A stretch of DNA of 64,000 nt from the NCBI GenBank assembly GCA_002632325.1, contig NSJK01000015.1, positions 34,538 to 98,537 on the forward strand, in the 5' to 3' direction. The notes below the pieces were generated by a model. The model was not told the DNA's origin, did not search any database, and saw only the letters and a program-made list of their open reading frames with translations. The first letter of the stretch is position 1; each line of letters opens with the position of its first letter. Source of the DNA: Lysobacterales bacterium. Its GTDB lineage: Bacteria; Pseudomonadota; Gammaproteobacteria; Xanthomonadales; Rhodanobacteraceae. Positions 1-8,834 of this stretch are shown here, one piece after another. Position numbers and translations under genes: made by a program.

Positions 1-1
1 C

Positions 2-1459
2 GCGCTCGCGCTCGTATTCGGGCAAGCACACGGCATCACGCTTGCCTTCGGCTTCACCCTGCTTGGCGTGGCGCAGGAATATCCCTTGCGCGTGCTCAGT
101 CATCGCCGCGCGGGCGAGGATCCGCTGACCAGCGTGCGCGCGCTGTGGCCGCTGCTCGCGACCGCGATCGTCTCGGCGGCGATCGCCTATCTCGCGTTTC
201 TCGCCTCGGGTGTGCCGGGCCTGCAGCAACTCGCGGTGTTCACGATCGCAGGGCTGCTCGCGGCGGGTTTCTCGACGCGCTACCTGCTGCCACGCGTGTT
301 GCCGCTGCGCGTGCACGATGTCGCCGGCGCGCGCTGGCTGGTTGCGGCGACCGGCTGGCTCGATCACGTGCCGCGCCCGCGCTGGCTGCCCTGGTTGCTG
401 CTGCTGGTCGGCGCAGTCGTGCTGCATCGTGCGCCGGGGCCGATGTGGCAGAACGATCTTGCTGCGCTCACGCCGGTGCCACGCGACTTGCTGCAACGCG
501 ACGCCGCGTTGCGCAGCGAGCTCGGTGCGCCCGATGTGCGCTATCTGCTTGTGCTCCACGGCGCCGACGCCGAGGCCGTGCTCGCGCTGTCGCAGCGCAT
601 CGAACCCGAGATCGACGCACTGATCGCACGTGGCGCACTCGATGCGGTCGAATTGCCGAGCCGCTATCTGCCGAGCCTTGCGACCCAGCGTACCCGGCAG
701 GCGAAGCTGCCGGATCGCGACACGCTCGCTGTTGCGCTCGCCAGCGCCAGCGACGGACTGCCGTTTCGCAGCGGCCTGTTCGCGCCTTTTCTCGATGATG
801 TCGAAGCCGCTCGCGGGCTCGCGCCCCTGACCCCGGCCGTATTTGCCAAGGCGCCGTTCGGCGCTCGGCTGGCTTCGATGCTGGTCGAGCGCAAGGGCGA
901 AACACTCGGCTTGGCGACGCTATCGGGCGTGCATGACGCTGCGGCACTCGAATCCTTCACCCAGACCAGTGGCGGCGCGCTGCGCCTGCTCGATCTCAAG
1001 GCGGCATCGGAGTCGCTGGTGGCCGACTATCGAGAACGCATCCTGCGCGCACTCGGCGTCGCGCTGCTCCTGCTCGTGGTCACCGTCGGCGTCGCGCTGC
1101 GCAGTCTGCGCCGCGCCTGGCGCGTGCTCGCGCCGATGTCGCTCGCAACCGTGCTGGTGGTGGTGGTGGAGCGCGGCAGCGGGATCTCGCTGTCGCTGTT
1201 TCACCTCGTCGCGGTCACGCTGGCGGCGGGTCTGGGCCTGCATTACGCACTGTTCTTCGAACATCGCAGCCGCGATGCCGCCGAGGCGCAGCGCACCCTG
1301 CATGCGACCCTCGTATGCGTGGCGGCCGCGCTGCTGGTGTTCGGCCTGCAGGCGCTGTCCTCGCTGCCGGTGCTGCGCGCGATCGGACTCACCGTTGCGC
1401 TCGGCGTGGGTTTTCATTTCTGTCTGTCGATCCTGATGGCACGCGACGGCAAGGATTGA
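2..1459 (+). CDS. MMPL-family exporter, C-terminal part (5' end outside window)
   Basis: The reading frame is open from the first bases of the window, so the real start lies upstream. A GTG at 68 is only an internal codon. The visible ~485 residues show hydrophobic segments (around 35-55 and 60-80 counted from that GTG), a periplasmic-looking domain of about 180 residues, and a terminal bundle of at least four helices (about 325-455). This is the second half of an RND/MMPL-type transporter. Family knowledge: predicted exporters of this kind (COG4258-like) often sit in aryl-polyene or other lipid/polyketide export clusters. No such biosynthetic genes follow it here, so substrate is unknown. 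It ends 410 bp before the convergent dehydrogenase gene. Confidence 0.75.
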   Translation, partial: ALALVFGQAHGITLAFGFTLLGVAQEYPLRVLSHRRAGEDPLTSVRALWPLLATAIVSAAIAYLAFLASGVPGLQQLAVFTIAGLLAAGFSTRYLLPRVLPLRVHDVAGARWLVAATGWLDHVPRPRWLPWLLLLVGAVVLHRAPGPMWQNDLAALTPVPRDLLQRDAALRSELGAPDVRYLLVLHGADAEAVLALSQRIEPEIDALIARGALDAVELPSRYLPSLATQRTRQAKLPDRDTLAVALASASDGLPFRSGLFAPFLDDVEAARGLAPLTPAVFAKAPFGARLASMLVERKGETLGLATLSGVHDAAALESFTQTSGGALRLLDLKAASESLVADYRERILRALGVALLLLVVTVGVALRSLRRAWRVLAPMSLATVLVVVVERGSGISLSLFHLVAVTLAAGLGLHYALFFEHRSRDAAEAQRTLHATLVCVAAALLVFGLQALSSLPVLRAIGLTVALGVGFHFCLSILMARDGKD

Positions 1460-1869
1460 AGCTCGCCGTGGCGGCGGCTGACGTTCGCACGAAAGCGCCC
1501 ATGACTTCTGGCCTACGCATGCGGGACGACCTGCTCGTGTGAGACGTTTAGACGTCCGTCCGCTTGTGACACTGCGTGTCGGTTCCGCGCATTGTCGGCT
1601 GGCCGCATTCGGGCGCCGTCATGCATGCCTGGGGCGAAGTGTGCGCCGCATCACGCTTTTCGATTGACGCCACGTCGGGAGTACCGTTGGCCCGCTTCTT
1701 GCTCTATTCCTGATGTCAGCTCTTCCCCACCCAACCCCATCCTGGGCCCGGGGGAACGCCGGCATCGGAACGTACCACTCCGGCAGCACCCTCCCCAGCG
1801 GCTCCGGAGCCCTCTCCCTCTCCCCGTTCCGATGCCGGTGGGCTGCCTTCCACGCCGCAGCCGATCAGA
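1460..1869. other. Intergenic region with a long-armed inverted repeat
   Basis: No credible gene lies in this 410-bp gap between two convergent genes. It holds a perfect 14-bp inverted repeat, CCGGCATCGGAACG at 1759-1772 and its complement at 1825-1838, separated by 52 bp of pyrimidine-rich sequence that has a small GCTCCGGAGC palindrome at 1801-1810. The fold could serve as a bidirectional transcription end, but there is no T-run beside it. Confidence 0.5.
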
Positions 1870-3042
1870 TCACACCGCCGCACCTGCCCAGACCGCCCCC
1901 AGCGGATCGAACTCGATTTCGTGGCGCTGCTGCGCGCGCAGGCCGAAGCCGCAAACCGCAAGCGGTCCTTCCGCGCGCGGGTCGAGCCCGAGCGCCTGTT
2001 CGATGTCGATCTCGTTGATCGCCGCGGTGATGAAGGCCGCCAGCCCGAGCTCGGTTGAAGCGAGATAGATCGTGTGCGACAGGTAGCCGACGTCGAGCGT
2101 GAGCGCGCGATAGGCCTTGGCGTGATTGCGATATTTCCAGAAATTGCGCTCGAAGCGGCTGGCGGCGATCACCAGCACATGGGCTTGGGCGAAATAGTCC
2201 TGACCAGCGACGAAATTGCGCGCCAGCGCGGCGGCCGTGTCGGCATCGAACAGACGCAGGGGTTCGAGCGCATGGTTGACCGGATGGTAGTGATAGAGCC
2301 CGCAAGCCAGACCTTCGACGCGTTGCACGAGCAGATAGGCTTCGGTCGGATGCAGGCCCCCTGCCGAAGGCACGCCCTTCTTGAGGATATGCACGCCCGG
2401 CGCGGTCTCCACCACCGCGCGGGCGGCGAAGCTGCGGTGCAGGACGGCGGCGAAGGCCTCGAAGTCGAGCGGGCGCGTGACGTCGTAGTTGCGGCAGGTG
2501 ACACGGCGCATCAAGAGATCGTCGAATGGCGTCGACGGCGGCACCGGCAGGCGCTGCTGCTCGGCCACCGGCAGGTACTCGCGCACGGGCGCGGGCGGCG
2601 TGCCGAGAAAGTTCAGAATCGGCTGCTCGGAATGCGCGGCGAACTCGCGCGCCAGTTGCCTGGAATCGACGCCCTGCCAGCGCGACGCGGCGTGCATCAC
2701 CGCGGCCGCGGGTCGCCAGTGGGTGGCGCGCACACCCTGGTCGGCGGCATCGCCCGCACTGCCTTGCGCAATGAGCAGGTTCTTGTCGAGCAGGCTGTCG
2801 AGCTGTTCGCGCGGATGGCGCGCTGCCAATTCGTCGAGTTCAAGCCAGGTGGACGGTGAAATCTGCCCGAGCACGCGGATCTGCGCCTCATCGAGCTCGC
2901 ATTCGTGATCCAGATGCGGTGCTAGGGCGACCCACTCGACCTGCATGCGCAAGCCACTTTCGCCGCCCACCAGCAAGGCGATGTCGAACACGGCTCGCTC
3001 GCGCGGCTCGAGCATGAGGATGGCGCAACGGCGTACGAACAT
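1870..3042 (-). CDS. SagB/ThcOx-like putative peptide maturation dehydrogenase
   Basis: A 390-residue protein. Its C-terminal ~240 residues are an FMN nitroreductase-fold domain of the SagB/ThcOx type: RRVTCRNY near 178, PSAGGLHPTEAY near 226-237, then GLYHYHP near 250. The N-terminal ~150 residues resemble the small docking/winged region of SagB-type dehydrogenases. Such enzymes oxidise azolines to azoles in RiPPs. Members in Xanthomonadales are, as I recall, named putative peptide maturation dehydrogenase (TIGR04511) and sit beside a putative modified peptide and a cyclase, exactly as here. The ATG at 3042 has GGAG nine bases upstream. It is divergent from the precursor peptide gene across a 129-bp gap that must hold both promoters. 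No YcaO or E1-like partner is seen nearby, so the chemistry is uncertain. Confidence 0.82.
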   Translation of the reverse strand: MFVRRCAILMLEPRERAVFDIALLVGGESGLRMQVEWVALAPHLDHECELDEAQIRVLGQISPSTWLELDELAARHPREQLDSLLDKNLLIAQGSAGDAADQGVRATHWRPAAAVMHAASRWQGVDSRQLAREFAAHSEQPILNFLGTPPAPVREYLPVAEQQRLPVPPSTPFDDLLMRRVTCRNYDVTRPLDFEAFAAVLHRSFAARAVVETAPGVHILKKGVPSAGGLHPTEAYLLVQRVEGLACGLYHYHPVNHALEPLRLFDADTAAALARNFVAGQDYFAQAHVLVIAASRFERNFWKYRNHAKAYRALTLDVGYLSHTIYLASTELGLAAFITAAINEIDIEQALGLDPRAEGPLAVCGFGLRAQQRHEIEFDPLGAVWAGAAV

Positions 3043-3171
3043 GGCTTGACTCCGGTGGGAATGGCGCCATGATCGCGCGGTTGCCTGCGCTTCGGGTGGG
3101 GTGCGTGCAACAACAGGCTATGCGCTGCGTGCGCATCGCGACGACCGACCGATCCATACAGGGGAAAGCAC

Positions 3172-3456
3172 GTGGCCAAGACGACACTCTCGACCGAACA
3201 GACCCGCCAGTTGGTGCACCAGTTGGCCACCAACGATGCATTTCGCAGCAGCTTCGAGACCAATCCGGCCAAGGCGCTCGCCACACTCGGCATCGAACAG
3301 GCGGTGATCGATGGACTCGATGCCAAGTGTCTGCAACCGTGCAAGCTGGGCAGCAAGGACGTGTTCCAGAAAGCCAATGCGAACCTCGACGAGGTCACGG
3401 CGCAGGCCTACTCCTCGTTCCTCGTGCCTGCACTGCGGATCGGCACACCGCGCTGA
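3172..3456 (+). CDS. NHLP/Nif11-related RiPP precursor-like peptide
   Basis: A 94-residue product. The start is GTG with AGGGGA at 3160-3165, about six bases upstream. Residues ~10-50 look like a Nif11/NHLP-type leader: LVHQLATNDAFRSSFETNPA followed by KALATLGI, an amphipathic helix with the typical F-x-x-NPxxAL pattern. The tail after residue ~50 has only two Cys, in CLQPC, then Ser/Thr-containing sequence ending in ALRIGTPR. There is no obvious double-Gly cleavage site. Between the SagB-like dehydrogenase (divergent) and the class III cyclase (convergent), it is the best candidate substrate of the cassette. As I recall, the family in Xanthomonadales is called putative modified peptide / NHLP-related RiPP peptide (TIGR04509). 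Whether it is modified, cleaved or exported cannot be seen from sequence. Confidence 0.8.
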   Translation: MAKTTLSTEQTRQLVHQLATNDAFRSSFETNPAKALATLGIEQAVIDGLDAKCLQPCKLGSKDVFQKANANLDEVTAQAYSSFLVPALRIGTPR

Positions 3457-3513
3457 ACGACACACGCCGCTGCTCGCCGACGCGAACGCGGCGAGCACGG
3501 GCGCGCCTATCGA

Positions 3514-6171
3514 TCAGGGTTTGGCTGGCGCGAGGCGCTGACGCAAGGTGCCGATTCGCTTGGCCAAGCCTGCTTCGCCCGCTGCCTGCGGCCAGGCCTG
3601 CGTGAACGCATCGAGCTCACTGCTCGCCTGTGGCATGTCGCCTGCGGCGGCAGCAAGTTCGGCGCTGCGCAACAGAGCCAAGCTCGTCTGCGCGACGTTC
3701 CATGGCCGCAACATCCAATCGCCGTTGTATTCGGCGTAGGCGCGACCACGATGCGTCTTGAGCCAATGTGCCTGCGCGCGCGCGGCCTTGGCGTCGCCGC
3801 TGTCGGCAAGCGCGTCCATCAACACGACATGGGTGAGGATCAGGGCGCTGTCATCGATTGGCTGCGCACGCAGCAGGCGCAGGGCCTCTTCGGGTTTGCC
3901 CGAGCGCCGCGCCAGCTCGGCGCTGGCGGCCGCATGCATGCGACTGAGCACGGGATAGTCGGTCGAGGCCCAACCCGGCCCCAACTGCTCGAGGGTCTCG
4001 GCGGCGAGGCGATTCTCCCCGCCATGAGCCGCGAGATAAGACGCGAACAACAACTGAAATGCGGTTTCGGAGCGATCGATCGGCGCGGCCTTGGCGAGCG
4101 CGGCTTGTCCTTGCTTGATGAACGAGCGCAGCGCCGCTGCATTGGTGCCGCCCGCCGCCGACACGAGTGAACGCAGGCCCAGTTCGATCGTTTCGAGTTT
4201 GCGCGCGGTGCGCATCTGCGCTGCCGGAACGGCGCCTTCTTCCTTCGCCAACAGCGACCAGACTTCCGCCCACTTGCCCTGATCCAGGGTCAGGGTGATG
4301 CGCGCGTTCTGCGCGGTTGCATCCAGTCCGCGCAGATCTTTCGAATCCTGCTTGATCTGGCCCAGATCGATCTTGTCGAACTGGCGACGTGCCGCGTAGG
4401 TCGCAAAGCGATTCTCGACGGCGTCCAGGCCGAGCCGGCGTGCCGATTCCAGATGTTTCTCGGCGGCTTCGTACTGCTCGCTGCCCAGTTCGAGGATGCC
4501 GAGCATCGCTTCGATCCAACCCTGATGCGGCGTCCCCGGGGTGATCGAGGCACTCATCGCGACCTTGGCATCGGCAAACAGGTTCTGTTGCCATGAGTAA
4601 TAGCCGACCGAACCGGTGGCGATCGAGAAATCGGGATAGATCTTGGCCAGTGCACGCCATTTCTCGAGTGCCGGCAGCGGCGGACCGAACTGCGCCTTCC
4701 AGGCATCGACGAACAGCGCGTCGCGCGAGGACAGCCGATCGCGCGTGGCTGCCGCGCGCGCGATTTCGCGCTGTGCCAGCTCGTAGTTGCCGACGTTGTA
4801 GTAAATCGCCGCGATCGTGGTGCGCGCGAGCGCAAAATCGGGATCGAGTGCGAGCGCCTGCTGTTCGAGCGCAAGCGCTTCCTTGAGGTTGTTGGCGTAG
4901 TAGGCCCGCCGCCCCAGCGAGAACGCACGCAGGGCGTCGAGGTTGCCGGTGGTGGCGCGATCGAGTGGTTTGGAGTTTTCCGACACCGCAGCCAAGGCTT
5001 CGCCCAGACGCAGGCGCAGCTTCTGGTTGACACGATCGAGCGAAGGCAGAACCGAGGACTCGCCGACCCCATCGGAAGATTCGGCGAACACCGTTGCCTG
5101 GGTCTTGGGATCGACCACCTCGGCTGTCACCCGTACGCGACCGCCGATCTCGGCAATGCTCGGCAGGATCAATGCGCGGGCGCCGCCACGCAGGGCGATT
5201 TCCGAACCCACCGCACGATCGACCTCGGTCGTGTTCGGATCGCGCTGCATGAGTTTGAGCGTTTCGCGGGTCTTGAGGTCGGGAATCACGTTGACGAAGC
5301 GCGATTGCTCGAGCGCGATGCGGAACGCCGACTGCAGCGAGTCGTCGAACTTCGACTCGCCGGTCATGTTGCGCAGATCGCCGACGACGACCCAATCGCG
5401 GTTGGCGAATGCAATCGCGGGCTGCGGCTTGAGCAGATACAGCAAGGGCACGAGGATCGCGACCAGGAGCAGCAGCAACTCGGTGCCGATCACGATCGGG
5501 CGCCGCCAGAACGGAATTTCACGATGCGCCTTGCTCGACCATGGCGGCGGCTTGAGCGGTGCGATGCCTTCCTCGCCGATCTCGAACACTGGCACCGGAT
5601 CAGGCACGCCCTTGAAGGCATAACGACCGTGCGCCAGCCAACGCACCTTGCTCAGGACCTTGCCGAGCTCGCCCTGGGCACTGCGGGCGATGTCATACAC
5701 CGTACCCGAGAGCAGGATCTGTCCTGGCAGCGCGAGCTGTGCCAGACGCGCGGTGATCGGCTTGGCCAGACCTTCGAGTTCGGTGCGCTTGGCGCCACGA
5801 TCGACGTCGTCGCGCTGGTTGTCCCACACCACCACATCTCCGACGTGGATGCCCACGCGTGCGGTCAGCGGTTCGCGCAGGCGCGCAGCAAGTTCGGCGA
5901 GCTGCCGCTGGTAGTCGAGCGCAAACGCGACCGCCTGGATCGGTCGCTCGAACACCAGAAGGAAGCCGTCGGTCTTGTCGATCTCGCGCCCTTCGTGGGC
6001 TGCCACCAGATCACGCACGAGGCGATCATGGCTGCGGATCAGTTCGGCGGCGGCTCGATCACCGAGACGCTCGATCAGGGCCGTCGAGTCGGCCAGATCG
6101 CACAGCACCAGCGTGCGCAGCAACGCGGTGGGCGTTGGCGCGAGCGTGATCGTCTCACCGAGTGCCGCCAT
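3514..6171 (-). CDS. Membrane class III nucleotidyl cyclase with TPR C-terminus (putative peptide modification system cyclase)
   Basis: About 885 residues. The N-terminal class III cyclase domain (residues ~15-195) keeps both metal-binding Asp candidates, in LCDLADST and in EIDKTDGF, and an Arg in ITARLAQLA. However, the usual Lys/Asp base-selecting positions and the Asn four residues before the Arg are not canonical. A single transmembrane helix follows at ~228-250, then a TolB/FlgO-like stretch (DWVVVGDLRNMTGES) and about 400 residues of TPR-like helices, probably periplasmic. The ATG at 6171 has GGAG 12 bases upstream; the ATG at 6183 has it directly adjacent, so the internal start is preferred. 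As I recall, orthologues are named putative peptide modification system cyclase (TIGR04510). It lies 96 bp downstream of the cNMP-GGDEF gene on the same strand. The pair resembles the reported X. campestris XC_0250/XC_0249 cGMP relay (recalled, not checked). Confidence 0.82.
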   Translation of the reverse strand: MAALGETITLAPTPTALLRTLVLCDLADSTALIERLGDRAAAELIRSHDRLVRDLVAAHEGREIDKTDGFLLVFERPIQAVAFALDYQRQLAELAARLREPLTARVGIHVGDVVVWDNQRDDVDRGAKRTELEGLAKPITARLAQLALPGQILLSGTVYDIARSAQGELGKVLSKVRWLAHGRYAFKGVPDPVPVFEIGEEGIAPLKPPPWSSKAHREIPFWRRPIVIGTELLLLLVAILVPLLYLLKPQPAIAFANRDWVVVGDLRNMTGESKFDDSLQSAFRIALEQSRFVNVIPDLKTRETLKLMQRDPNTTEVDRAVGSEIALRGGARALILPSIAEIGGRVRVTAEVVDPKTQATVFAESSDGVGESSVLPSLDRVNQKLRLRLGEALAAVSENSKPLDRATTGNLDALRAFSLGRRAYYANNLKEALALEQQALALDPDFALARTTIAAIYYNVGNYELAQREIARAAATRDRLSSRDALFVDAWKAQFGPPLPALEKWRALAKIYPDFSIATGSVGYYSWQQNLFADAKVAMSASITPGTPHQGWIEAMLGILELGSEQYEAAEKHLESARRLGLDAVENRFATYAARRQFDKIDLGQIKQDSKDLRGLDATAQNARITLTLDQGKWAEVWSLLAKEEGAVPAAQMRTARKLETIELGLRSLVSAAGGTNAAALRSFIKQGQAALAKAAPIDRSETAFQLLFASYLAAHGGENRLAAETLEQLGPGWASTDYPVLSRMHAAASAELARRSGKPEEALRLLRAQPIDDSALILTHVVLMDALADSGDAKAARAQAHWLKTHRGRAYAEYNGDWMLRPWNVAQTSLALLRSAELAAAAGDMPQASSELDAFTQAWPQAAGEAGLAKRIGTLRQRLAPAKP

Positions 6172-6267
6172 GGCCTGAAGCATCTCCGGCGCAAATCGTC
6201 ACCGATTGTGCACCGCTCCGGGTGCCCTTGTCAGCCATTTGACCGGGATTTCGGGCATGCTGCGGGT

Positions 6268-7302
6268 CTATCGCGCCTCGTCGAGACCCGCTTGGCCGGA
6301 GGTTTCCGCTGCCATGCTGCAGGCGTCGCCGCCGCGTCCCTTGGCCTGATACAGCGCGGCATCGGCCTGGCTGTACCACGTGGCCCAGCTGCTGCGCGGG
6401 TCGCACAGGGTGCCGCCGATGCTGGCCGAAACCATGAGCTCGCTGGAGGCACCGGCCAGACGCAGCGCACGCACGGCATGCACGATCTGGGTCGCGCGGG
6501 CGACCAGTTCGTCCTGTCCGCTCACCTGCATCAGCAAGGCGAATTCGTCGCCGCCAAGCCGACAGGGCAAGTCGGCAACCGCCGCCGCGTTCTGCACTTC
6601 GCTGGCGATCGCGCACAGCACCCGATCACCGACGAGGTGTCCGTGGCGATCGTTGATCTGCTTGAAACGGTCGATGTCCACCAGCAGCAGGGCCAGTACG
6701 CTGCCCGGGATGCGCTGCTGCTCGACCTGTTCGAGGAATCGATACAGACCGCGACGATTGCACAGGCCGGTGAGTTCGTCGGTACGCACCAATTGCTGTG
6801 CCACCGACAACTGGGTGCGCGCGTGCTGCAGGGTATCGAGGGTCACCAGCAGGTCTTCGTTGCGCCGCTTCAGGCTCTGAATCAGCTGCTGCTCGCTCGC
6901 CACCAGATAGGAGAACGAGCGGCGCATGAACTGCGCGAGCTGGGCCGGATCGCTGGCAACCAACGCGTCGAACGCATCGCGGTCGACGATGCGCAAGGCG
7001 ACCGAGGTGATCGCAACGGCATTGGCGACGCGGGTATGACTGCCGATGAAGAGCACCAGCTCGCCGAAATACTCCCGCGGGCCGATGATCTTGTCGGGCA
7101 GGCCATCGCCGAACTCGAGGCGGACTTCACCGGCCTCGATCACGAACATCGCACGCCCGAGCTCGCCGCGACGGAAGATCACGTCGCCGGGTCGCACGTC
7201 GCGACTGCTGCCATGGCGCGCAAACAGCGCCGCCTCGGCATCGGACAATTGGCGCGGCAACCTGCGCGCCGCGGTGAGGGCAGCGCTTTCGCTCACGGAC
7301 AC
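6268..7302 (-). CDS. Cyclic-nucleotide-binding GGDEF protein (diguanylate cyclase)
   Basis: 344 residues. An N-terminal cNMP-binding domain (~15-135) has a phosphate-binding cassette, EYFGELVLF followed by SHTRVANAVA, with the conserved Glu and Arg. A linker helix (~140-170) leads to a C-terminal GGDEF domain (~175-330) with an intact GGDEF motif in RLGGDEFALL, so it should make c-di-GMP. The allosteric I-site RxxD is missing: the tetrapeptide at that place reads AVAD, so product feedback through this site is unlikely. The GTG start at 7302 has GAGG eight bases upstream. The domain pair and the neighbouring cyclase match the relay described for X. campestris, in which cGMP binding stimulates c-di-GMP synthesis. 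That this protein binds cGMP rather than cAMP is inference. Confidence 0.9.
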   Translation of the reverse strand: MSVSESAALTAARRLPRQLSDAEAALFARHGSSRDVRPGDVIFRRGELGRAMFVIEAGEVRLEFGDGLPDKIIGPREYFGELVLFIGSHTRVANAVAITSVALRIVDRDAFDALVASDPAQLAQFMRRSFSYLVASEQQLIQSLKRRNEDLLVTLDTLQHARTQLSVAQQLVRTDELTGLCNRRGLYRFLEQVEQQRIPGSVLALLLVDIDRFKQINDRHGHLVGDRVLCAIASEVQNAAAVADLPCRLGGDEFALLMQVSGQDELVARATQIVHAVRALRLAGASSELMVSASIGGTLCDPRSSWATWYSQADAALYQAKGRGGDACSMAAETSGQAGLDEAR

Positions 7303-7388
7303 GGTTGTTCACCTCGAAGACTGTCCCTCGAATCCTAGCCCAATGTGCCAGACGAGGTGATGGTTTTCGCGATGAAGAGAGGCCGCAC

Positions 7389-7416
7389 TTGCCGGCGGTC
7401 ACGCGACCGCCGGCAA
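7389..7416 (-). terminator. Hairpin downstream of aceA
   Basis: A perfect 12-bp inverted repeat (TTGCCGGCGGTC, 4-nt loop, complement) lies 8 bp beyond the aceA stop. There is no clear T-run after it, so it may act as an mRNA 3'-end stabiliser or a weak terminator. Confidence 0.5.
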
Positions 7417-7423
7417 CTCGACC

Positions 7424-8728
7424 TCAGGCCGCAGCGAGCGCCTCGGTGGCGTGGAACTGCTCTTCCTCGGTCGAACCCTTGAGCGCGAGCGTGGAAGATT
7501 GACCCTGGCCGATGGCCTGGGTCACGGCATCGAAATAGCCGGTGCCGACTTCACGCTGGTGCTTGACCGCAGTGAAGCCATGATCGGCAGCAGCGAACTC
7601 GGCCTCCTGCAGTTCGACGAAGGCGCTCATCTGGCGCTGCGCATAGCCATGCGCGAGATTGAACATCGCGTAGTTGAGTGCATGGAAGCCGGCCAAGGTG
7701 ATGAACTGGAACTTGTAACCCATCGCTGCAAGTTCGCGCTGGAACTTCGCGATCGTCGCGTCGTCGAGGTTTTTCTTCCAGTTGAAGCTCGGCGAGCAGT
7801 TGTAGGCAAGCAGCTTGCCCGGGTATTTGGCGTGGATGGCCTCGGCGAATGCACGCGCAAAGCCGAGGTCGGGTTTGCCGGTTTCACACCAGACCAGATC
7901 CGCGTAGGGCGCATAGGCAAGTCCGCGCGAAACAGCCTGATCGAGGCCCTTGCGGGTGCGGAAGAAGCCCTCGACGGTGCGCTCGCCGGTGGTGAAGGGC
8001 TGGTCGTTCGGATCGACATCGCTGGTGACCAGATCGGCGGCTTCGGCATCGGTGCGCGCGACCACCAAGGTCGGCACGCCGAGCACGTCGGCAGCCAAAC
8101 GCGCCGCGTTGAGCTTTTCGACGGCCTCGCGCGTGGGCACCAGCACCTTGCCGCCCATGTGGCCGCATTTTTTCACGCTCGCGAGCTGATCTTCGAAATG
8201 CACGCCCGCGGCTCCCGCTTCGATCATCGCCTTCATGAGTTCGAAGGCGTTGAGCACGCCGCCGAAGCCGGCTTCGGCATCGGCAACGATAGGTTGCAGG
8301 TAATCGACGCCGTCATCGCCTTCGGCATGGGCAATCTGGTCCGCACGCAGCAAGGTATTGTTGATGCGGCGCACGACCGCCGGCACCGAATCGGCCGGAT
8401 AGAGTGACTGGTCGGGATACATCTGGCCGGCAAGATTGGCATCGGCCGCAACTTGCCAACCCGAAAGATAGATCGCCTTGAGGCCCGCCTTGACTTGTTG
8501 CATCGCCTGATTGCCGGTCAATGCGCCCAAGGCATTGACGAACTCTTCGCGATGCAGCGAGGCCCAGAGTTTTTCCGCACCCAGACGGGCCAGCGAGTGC
8601 TCGACCTGCACCGTGCCGCGCAGGCGCACGACATCGTCGGCGCGGTAATTGCGCGTGACACCGTTCCATCGCGGGTTGTTGCTCCAGTCCTGCTGAATCT
8701 GTGCAGCCGTGGGAAGCGCGTTCTTCAT
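7424..8728 (-). CDS. aceA: Isocitrate lyase
   Basis: 434 residues, normal for bacterial isocitrate lyase. It splits isocitrate to glyoxylate and succinate in the glyoxylate shunt. The catalytic KKCGHMGGK motif is present around residues 190-198, as are the metal-site segment [12 protein letters not shown] and the CSPSFNW block. The ATG at 8728 was chosen over the longer frame to 8884 because it begins [15 protein letters not shown], typical of the family, and has GAGG seven bases upstream. It lies downstream of aceB on the same strand with a ~100-bp gap, so the two are probably co-transcribed, with possible separate control. A strong hairpin follows the stop codon. Confidence 0.97.
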   Translation of the reverse strand: MKNALPTAAQIQQDWSNNPRWNGVTRNYRADDVVRLRGTVQVEHSLARLGAEKLWASLHREEFVNALGALTGNQAMQQVKAGLKAIYLSGWQVAADANLAGQMYPDQSLYPADSVPAVVRRINNTLLRADQIAHAEGDDGVDYLQPIVADAEAGFGGVLNAFELMKAMIEAGAAGVHFEDQLASVKKCGHMGGKVLVPTREAVEKLNAARLAADVLGVPTLVVARTDAEAADLVTSDVDPNDQPFTTGERTVEGFFRTRKGLDQAVSRGLAYAPYADLVWCETGKPDLGFARAFAEAIHAKYPGKLLAYNCSPSFNWKKNLDDATIAKFQRELAAMGYKFQFITLAGFHALNYAMFNLAHGYAQRQMSAFVELQEAEFAAADHGFTAVKHQREVGTGYFDAVTQAIGQGQSSTLALKGSTEEEQFHATEALAAA

Positions 8729-8834
8729 GACATGACCTCGTGACGGTGGATGCGACAGGGGAAGGGCAAGCGTCCCGTTGGCAGGAGCCGTCCCCGGCGG
8801 CTCCAAGGGTGATTGGCGTGACGTGACATCTTGA

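Noticed and set aside
1592..2068. 158-residue open frame in the gap after the MMPL gene
   Set aside because: It crosses into the dehydrogenase 3' end antisense, has no ribosome site and is low-complexity Pro/Arg/Ser.
5305..7338. 677-residue open frame on the plus strand opposite the cyclase and GGDEF genes
   Set aside because: It is the antisense shadow of two well-supported genes in GC-rich DNA; no start signal and no known motif.
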